This document shows positions 57,694-64,000 of a stretch of 64,000 nt of DNA, piece after piece. Source of the stretch: Patella vulgata. Its lineage: Eukaryota; Mollusca; Gastropoda; Patellidae. A program made the translations under genes and the position numbers. The notes under the pieces were generated by a model. It was not told the DNA's origin. It did not search any database and was given only the letters and a program-made list of their open reading frames with translations. How positions within the stretch are numbered: position 1 is the stretch's first letter; every line of letters starts with the position of its first letter. The stretch is taken from assembly GCF_932274485.2 (NCBI RefSeq), contig NC_065879.2, forward strand, positions 37,132,436 through 37,196,435. The letters run 5' to 3'.

Positions 57694-57699
57694 AATAAA
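57694..57699 (+). terminator. Candidate ABCF1 polyadenylation signal AATAAA
   Basis: Occurs about 124 bases after the ABCF1 stop codon; the first good AATAAA downstream. Confidence 0.45.
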
Positions 57700-57871
57700 T
57701 TTAAAAAGGCACGAATTCTGTTGCATAAAAAGTATTTTTTATCTGTGGAGAAAAAAGGCTACAGTTGTTACAAATTGGGTCCCCACTTGACAGTATTCAT
57801 TTGACTTCTAAAGAAACTAGTATTGGGGCTGAAGATGGTCTCTGTCAGTTTTCAAAAATATTTTCAGTTAA

Positions 57872-58467
57872 AGATGGGTTCCCAGAAAAGTATTTATCGG
57901 GTGGTTATTTCCAATAAAAGTATGGCAATTTTGGTATATATGGAAAGTAGAGATATCCAATCTTACTAGAAAAATACTGGATTCCCCGAAAAACACTCAT
58001 GGAGCGTATACAGGACAAAAATGTAAGGGTTCCCCTAATCAACAGCCCAACGATTAAGAGTTTCTGCACGCGTGATTTCAAAGGTCACACGCGAACATTG
58101 AACGCTTGATGTACAAGTTGATAAACTTTATGAAGAGTTAGACGTACAACACTTTCTGAGATAAAAATGATGGAAAAAGACGCGGGTAGTGGATAATCCG
58201 AGAATTTAATTAGGATTCAATATTTGTAATAAATAGTAAGCGCTTAAAGACAACATCGTCTTATGTATGCAATGAATTCTCCTCTGATTTCCAAGACATG
58301 ACGTAAGCATGACCTGGTTTGATCGAATTTTAATAGCAGGGTATTCCTTCGCAATTGCAATGTTTGAGAAGGATTTGAAGCATAATTATGACAAATTAAT
58401 TAGTTTGAATATGTTTTTAGTCCATATATACCATTAAATCACCCAGTTTGTACGCGGGAACCCATCT
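57872..58467. repeat. MITE family M2, copy 2 (596 bp), inverted relative to copy 1
   Basis: TTAA at 57868-57871 and 58468-58471. Ends AGATGGGTTCCCAGAAAAGT and TACGCGGGAACCCATCT. Interior is the reverse complement of copy 1 (for example GACCTGGTTTGATCGAATTT, TAATAGCAGGGTATTCCTTC) plus about 80 extra bases. It lies about 300 bases after the ABCF1 stop. Confidence 0.85.
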
Positions 58468-58471
58468 TTAA

Positions 58472-59319
58472 TAAGGTCCCTGACCGTTAATAACATAAAT
58501 TTTCATCAAACTTTCAGGAATAATTCACTCACATTGAGGTAAAAATGGTCCCTATTTAATTTGAGAGTTTGGCTCCTGTCTTGAGAAGATTACATACTTT
58601 ACTACAGAGTTTAATTTTTCTTTGTGATTTTTATAAGATTTTCAAAAATAGTTCGAATTGAGGTAACGAGAATGGTGATTGATTTTGAGTGTTTTCGCAA
58701 AAGTAATTACAGTGTTAACTTCTTAACAGATTTTCAGCAAATGATCAGGAACAGTTAAGACTCACAAGTTAATTCCTCTGACTTATCTTGCTCTTAATCT
58801 ATTATGTACTCGCTCTGTATTGTCAAGTTCTTAACAAATTTTCACAAAATTTGGATCATAATCATTATTTACAGTACAGGTCTGTAATATTAAAAAAAAA
58901 ACCTGGAAATTTCATGAGTCAAAGTCTTTGTACAGTGCGGAAGTTGCTGGTGGGCATATGCAACCATGCTGTACAAATGTAAATACTATTATAAACCATT
59001 CCAGTAATAATGGTGTGTTTGTTACTGATCATAGAATATAAATAAAGACACAGCTCTCTCTGTAGATCCATTGAACATACAGTTTGCTGATCATGGACAA
59101 TATAAAGTTCAAACCGTAATGATGTATTGAATTTTATTTACAAGTTGCCAAGTGATGTATATAGTAATCACTAACGAACGCACCACAAGATACATTAAAA
59201 TTATGTTTGTAAATTATACAAGTTATATTTGATGGTGACCGGTATATATAAGTGATATTGTGTACTATATAATTAAACGGGTGCATATTTAGTCTTTTAA
59301 TCACTTTGATCCCAGGTTC
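58472..59319. other. Stretch without a supported feature
   Basis: AT-rich, no exon or repeat end recognised; the open frame at 58788-58982 looks random. Confidence 0.5.
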
Positions 59320-59504
59320 TCACTTCAAACTTTGGCCAGCTGGGTGATGTTTTTCTGTAGTTAGTTTACCAAGAAGTGTTGGGGGTATAACTTGGAATTC
59401 TGTACTAGTATCATCTGGTGGGAAATTCTTAAAATTATGATGAGTTGATGCCTCAAAGTTGACCACAGTTATCATTTTAAAATTCAAATTTTGAATGAGA
59501 AATA
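59320..59504 (-). CDS. Possible terminal exon of an unidentified minus-strand gene
   Basis: On the minus strand, acceptor ACAATTTTAG at 59505-59514 is followed by 60 codons (first codon split) and TGA. The peptide includes NFKMITVVNFEASTHHNFKN, FPPDDTSTEFQVIPPTLLGK and LTTEKHHPAGQSLK, with mixed hydrophobic and polar residues that look like real protein rather than repeat translation. I do not recognise it and found no convincing partner exon up to 64000. If real, the gene would converge on ABCF1. Confidence 0.3.
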
Positions 59505-59519
59505 CTAAAATTGTACAAA

Positions 59520-59945
59520 TTACAAAGTCACCGCCCAAGGGAGAAACCATCGGGGAGCTCGCACAAGGGCCACCGAGCGCCTATTTTTCGACTGCCACAG
59601 TCGCCGCCCAAGGGCCTCCGAGTATTTCCTTTTCGACTACCACAGTCGTCACCACAGGATTCCCACCAGAAAGAATCTCTTACACTCCTCGCCGTAGCAA
59701 TAGCTCTACGTATATCAACAGCGCTCTGTTCCCAACCTTCAGCCACTGGGATTTCCACACATCCCCAAACCAAATCGGAAGGGAAAACTGGACCACCTTA
59801 GCCACAAGCAGGAGCGACATCTGGAACAACCAAGCCTAGAGGACGCCTTTCTAGAGGACCCCCTCCTCTCCACCCAGCTTTCCGCCAGTGATTTGTTTAA
59901 CTCTCAATTTTTATCTGGCTTGGGCCTTATTTAAACTTTTTATTT
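59520..59945. other. GC-richer island with a short internal tandem repeat and small open frames
   Basis: The base composition changes sharply from the AT-rich surroundings. A unit of about 45 bp (CGCCCAAGGGCC-CCGAG...TTTTTCGACT-CCACAG) occurs twice in full and once in part at 59528-59655. Open frames exist on both strands (59495-59839 +, 59528-59773 -), Ser/Thr/Pro-rich on + and Gly/Cys/Arg-rich on -. No known domain. A pyrimidine-rich stretch follows (59940-60100). Together with the promoter-like array at 60118 it may be the edge of an old mobile element; the family is not assigned. Confidence 0.4.
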
Positions 59946-60117
59946 AACCTTACTTTCTTGTTGTCTTTCCTAGTCCTACCACCCCCCTTCTGTGGTCTTC
60001 CCTAGACCCTTTCCCTTTCCCGTCTCTCCCCATACACACACCCCTTTTATTTTTGCATGCGTTTTTTTCTTGCCCCCTACTCTACTTAGTTTATTTGGGC
60101 ATACTCATATCTGTAGA

Positions 60118-60310
60118 CCCCGGTCACACACCAACCCCGGTAAACCCAGCCAAAAATAATCTCTCATTAACCCCAGTCAATTCCGAAACCCCGGTAAAAT
60201 ACCAAACCCCGGTATTGAATACCCCGGTAAAACTAACAAACCCCGGTGAAATCTCACCGGGGTTTCCCCACAGTATATATAGAACCTCACTAAGAGAGAT
60301 AAATCAGTCT
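60118..60310 (+). promoter_or_regulatory. CCCCGGT repeat array with TATA box and initiator
   Basis: CCCCGGT occurs at 60118, 60135, 60189, 60207, 60222 and 60241, with a reverse copy ACCGGGG at 60256 and a weaker CCCCAGT at 60171; most spacings are 15-19 bases. Twelve bases after the last copy lies TATATATA (60274-60281), and about 30 bases further TCAGTC (60304-60309), a good initiator match. AATAAA follows at about 60462. This is the most promoter-like sequence in the window. It could be the control region of a long terminal repeat or of an unknown transcript. Confidence 0.55.
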
Positions 60311-60949
60311 GAAGAGTTCAATTCTGAACGAAACTAGTTACTGCTAAAAGGGATAACTGGTGAAATCGCCCACCTCTATCTACCTACTATTATGGAAAGC
60401 TATCTAATTTTATGTCATGTAAATGAACTACCGGTAAATTTATTTGTCAACTGTAGTTTTGAAATAAAACAAAGAAACAGCATTTCTAGGTATTTTTATT
60501 GAATATGTTAAAAGCATGTATACATACTGGCTTTTCAATGGATATTGTGATTATACACTACCACATATTGAAGGGCATTGTTCATTTTCAAAAAGAGGTT
60601 CAGAAGCAAATATTCTTTGTTATTAATATCAAACATGAGGTACACAGATATGACTGGCCAATAAACATGCTATTCAACAAATTAAACATAATATAAATTA
60701 TACTAGTATTTATTGTAAAAAAGATGGTAAGAGATTAATAATAGATGTTACAAAAATCATAAATACATGTACTTTTTAAATATAAATATGGTCAAATTTT
60801 TAATAAATCAAAATTTAAGAGTTTGTTTTCTTTTTATATAATTATAAAACTCCATTATTTATACTGGCCCTCAAAACCCAAACCGTATTCAACTTGACAA
60901 TTTGTCAAACTTTTCAGAGAAAATGTTAATTTAAGTTGGCTACAGTTAA

Positions 60950-61362
60950 AGATACACTATGGGAGATTAGATAAAGAGTTAAAAACTAATAAGGTACTGA
61001 AAATTGATCCACTCTGAACCAAGAATTTAGGCCTTGCCTCGATCATCATTACTAAAGTCAGTACGATAAAAAACATAGTCTTGATTATCCATTTTTTGAT
61101 TTAATCATCAATTAGGGATGAGCAGCAGATCGGATTCCAATCTAGGAAATATCGCAGGTTAGTAATGACATGGGAGTTGATTGTGGTGTGGACAATTGTA
61201 TAAATTAATTCATGTCTTATAATTTTAAATCATTATGGTCCCCAGTTTCCTCTATTAATACAAGTAACAGATTGGAGGTCTAATAATTTAGATAACGTTT
61301 CAGCCTTCAAACCTAAAAAAAAGACCAGCAATAGGCAGATTTAGCTCTTGTATAATGTATGT
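60950..61362. repeat. MITE family M3, copy 6
   Basis: TTAA at 60946-60949 and 61363-61366. Starts AGATACACTATGGGAGATTA and ends GCAGATTTAGCTCTTGTATA then ATGTATGT. Internal GATCATCATTACTAAAGTCA matches copy 3. Confidence 0.7.
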
Positions 61363-61366
61363 TTAA

Positions 61367-63225
61367 GGTCACTATTAAACACAAGTGCAGTGGTACTGAA
61401 ATAACCTGGCCTTGTCCTGTTAACATTCGCCTACTTGTTCTGGAGAAAGACCACCTATCGGTAGCTTCAGGGTGCTAATTTTGATTCCGACCGAGTACGG
61501 TTTGATGTGTTTACAGAGAATTTTGTGATACCTTTCAAGATTGTACCAAGCTATTATTATAGCGTAAATGGGCTTAAAAGAAAATCACTTAATATACTCT
61601 TAGATACTCATCAAATTATCTCTCTGGATTGGTGATAGAAAATCTGTCTCTTTCTCCTAAGAACTTAATGACCCACATCTAGTTTTACTTAGTACAAGTC
61701 AACAACTTTTTTTCTTTATTCACCCACCTGCCTACTTGTGTGTTGATTTTAAAAACAAAATAATTATATTCTAATTGGTCAATTACATTTAGCCAAATTC
61801 TTTTTTACTGCAGTGGCCAAGGTCAAAATTATTTGTGGAAATGAAAATTGTGAATTTTATATCCTGTCCAACGAACCCTTTTTTTTTTATTCAAAATAGA
61901 AATTAAAGTAGATATTAATCTAATATATTTTGATTTTGGTGACTAATAACATTGTAATCAGCGGAAATGGAAATTAATTGATAATGGGCCTGGAATAATT
62001 CATGTTTTAAGTCTTCAAACATGGGGAGATGTGTTATTAATAGACTCCTGATCGCTGGTGTCAGTATTTCTGGATGAAATAAGACAACATCAGTGCCGGA
62101 CTGGACCCACATTAAAAAAAAAGTGGGCCTAAGCCTATAAAGAAAAAAGAAAGGAGAGGGGGAGGAAAGAAACAAACAAAGGAAGGAAGGAGAGGACAGG
62201 AGAAAGAAAAGATAGGAAACAAATGACTGACAAACAACACAAAAAAAGAAGTGTACTACAAGGAAAGAACTTTATGAGTTTGACCTCATTATACCGAGAA
62301 CCGTGTAATTCATCTTTTAACCTCTACTTAGTTCTTCATAAGTCATTATCGCCGAATTAATCGCCAAAAACTTGCCAGTTTTGAGTTTTTCGTGAAAAAT
62401 TAATCATTTCCCGGTTTGGATTTCACTTTCAGTTTCACTTTCGATTTCTGCCTGGAGACCAGGCAAAATAGTGTCATGAAAGTTTTATGAAAGTTTTACT
62501 TTTTGGGTAAGAAAAACTGATTTATTTGGTCTATTGCTGATCAGAAATGCGTCAAAACATTATGATGAAATGAAGAATTCCACTGATGTTAGTTTTCAGT
62601 TAAGAGCAGTTTTGGAATTTGGCGGGATCTGCCTAAAATCGACCAATTTTAGTGGTGACGAGAATTTGGCTGCCACCACCATCGACAATGACCTCTGATC
62701 ATGGTCTGGTCATTGACTGTGGTCCCTATTCCTATGTGGCTGGAATACACTGGTTCGGATATCGGTTTCATGCCAAATGGAATTAGGATTATGGTTATGA
62801 TTTTCTGCGGAGAAATTTCTCAGCAGAATTATACGACAACTTCTCCAGGGAGGCAGAGCACCCTAATGGCATGTAAAGACATCCGAACTAGTGTAATAGA
62901 GTGCATTATTAGTGAAAATCATGATGGATGGTGAGCATAAATATGTAACATTACAGCTGGTTGGTGGCTAAAGATAAGACAGAGCATGTCCAATGTACTG
63001 TAGTTTTTTCAAGTCTCAATGTTCTTTGTGGCAATATTTTATTTGTGATTCAGCAGATAAATTTTCTTGTTAAAAATGTGTGAAAAGTACACGGCACAAT
63101 CACAACTAAGATTTATTTATTTATCATCATGAAGGGACCCTGGGATCTAAAAGACCTGAAGATTACTTTGGCTATCCTTGAAGAAATAATTTGTTACTTC
63201 TTTAGAGAACAATTATCAGTTATCA
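61367..63225. other. Stretch without a supported gene
   Basis: Purine-rich tract near 62140-62210. Open frames at 61915-62175 (-) and 62701-62934 (+) lack splice or family support. Nothing else recognised. Confidence 0.45.
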
Positions 63226-63300
63226 TCACAGAGGTAAACAAATATCATCATAAGCTTGTGAGGTTATTGAGCTTATGATGATATTCGTTTACTTCTGTGA
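63226..63300. repeat. Hairpin with 31-bp arms, 13-base loop
   Basis: 63226-63256 pairs with 63270-63300 at 29 of 31 positions (TCACAGAGGTAAACAAATAT and on, against ATATTCGTTTACTTCTGTGA). No flanking duplication seen. Confidence 0.85.
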
Positions 63301-63864
63301 CTTCGAAGATTCTCGCTATACTCTGTGATGTACGTCAACAGAACTGTCAAATACATGTACTGTATGTATATTATAATTTGCATTATTTTCATCACGTTTT
63401 TGTTTTTGACACTGAAGAGAATTCTCAAATTCATCTAATGATAATGCTCTTAGGTCATTCTGTTATCTAATTGTATCAGGAAATCAAAAATTTGCTTTCT
63501 TCTGCTTTGGTCTGAAATGCTTAGAAAATGGGTTTGCTGTTGTCAATTTTCAAAATTTTCCTGGGGGGAGACCGACCCCAGCCCCCCCTCGGACGCTCGT
63601 GCATCTTCGACGCCAACTTGTGTGGGCCTTGGTCAATGACCTGACAGGTGGGCCAAACGCCACTGAACAACATAAGTTCTTACATGAATTATCTTACTAG
63701 AATAAGAACATCCGGAGCTCTACTTGTTAAACCAGCTAAATTCTATAAATATATCACAATTAAGCTTTCATTATTTGATTTATAAAATATAAACAGTAAA
63801 CAATAAAAAAAAGTTGGCCCCCAAAATATGTATTATGAATAACAAAGCATATAAAACTGAAAAG

Positions 63865-64000
63865 AAATGAAATGGGGTTTAATGTCCCACTTTTATGCAT
63901 CAACTGGGCTAATGGAGAATGGCATACACCATGCAGTGTTATACAAGAGAAATGTTCCATTTTTAATGGAGAGTGGTGTTTCTGCCTACTTTTCATCAAA
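63865..64000 (-). repeat. SINE family 1, 3' part, cut by the window edge
   Basis: AAATGAAATGGGGTTTAATG, CTGGGCTAATGGAGAATGGC and ACACCATGCAGTGTTATAC follow the reverse complement of the family 1 3' end; the sequence becomes more diverged toward 64000. Confidence 0.7.

Noticed and set aside
61915-62175. Minus-strand 86-residue frame containing LITHLPMFEDLKHELFQAHY
   Set aside because: No acceptor or donor in phase and no recognisable family; could be an exon of the gene suspected at 59320-59504, but the support is too thin.

Overview
The window is AT-rich animal nuclear DNA with long introns. It probably comes from a mollusc or another lophotrochozoan. That rests on the two host genes, which are clear bilaterian orthologues, and on the interspersed repeats: tRNA-derived SINEs, Tc1-like, piggyBac-like and CR1/L2-like elements of a kind I associate with mollusc genomes. 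The species was not identified.

Layout. (1) 1-9351, + strand: the last nine exons of a betaglycan (TGFBR3) homologue, covering the ZP region, transmembrane helix and short cytoplasmic tail. An internally deleted piggyBac-like element and nested SINEs sit in its introns. (2) 9352-19700: gene-poor DNA with SINEs, a 32-bp minisatellite, short MITE-like repeats and a purine-rich satellite. (3) 19700-32060: a transposon pile-up. It holds three of the four near-identical 1.53-kb Tc1 (DD34E) copies, remnants of a second Tc1-like family, a CR1/L2-like LINE split by one Tc1 copy and one SINE, a perfect inverted repeat with 103-bp arms, and one orphan exon of a cysteine-rich ephrin-receptor-like (GCC2/GCC3) module with a Tc1 copy next to its splice donor. 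(4) 35637-57570, + strand: a complete 19-exon ABCF1 gene (712 codons by my splice model) with one GC-AG intron. Its introns are packed with about 0.5-kb TTAA-flanked elements, SINEs and the fourth Tc1 copy, which has an intact transposase. (5) 57571-64000: ABCF1 3' flank, a possible terminal exon of a minus-strand gene, a GC-richer island ending in a CCCCGGT repeat array directly upstream of a TATA box and initiator, and more MITEs.

The two host genes have no evident functional link. Betaglycan is a TGF-beta co-receptor at the cell surface. ABCF1 is a cytosolic ATPase of translation initiation. Most of the remaining sequence is mobile DNA. Exon boundaries were placed by eye using splice consensus, unbroken reading phase and remembered human orthologues; every intron phase in both genes closes. 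I did not find a convincing new molecular system. The most unusual structures are the perfect 103-bp-arm palindrome, the CCCCGGT/TATA/Inr promoter-like array and the set of TTAA-flanked MITE families.
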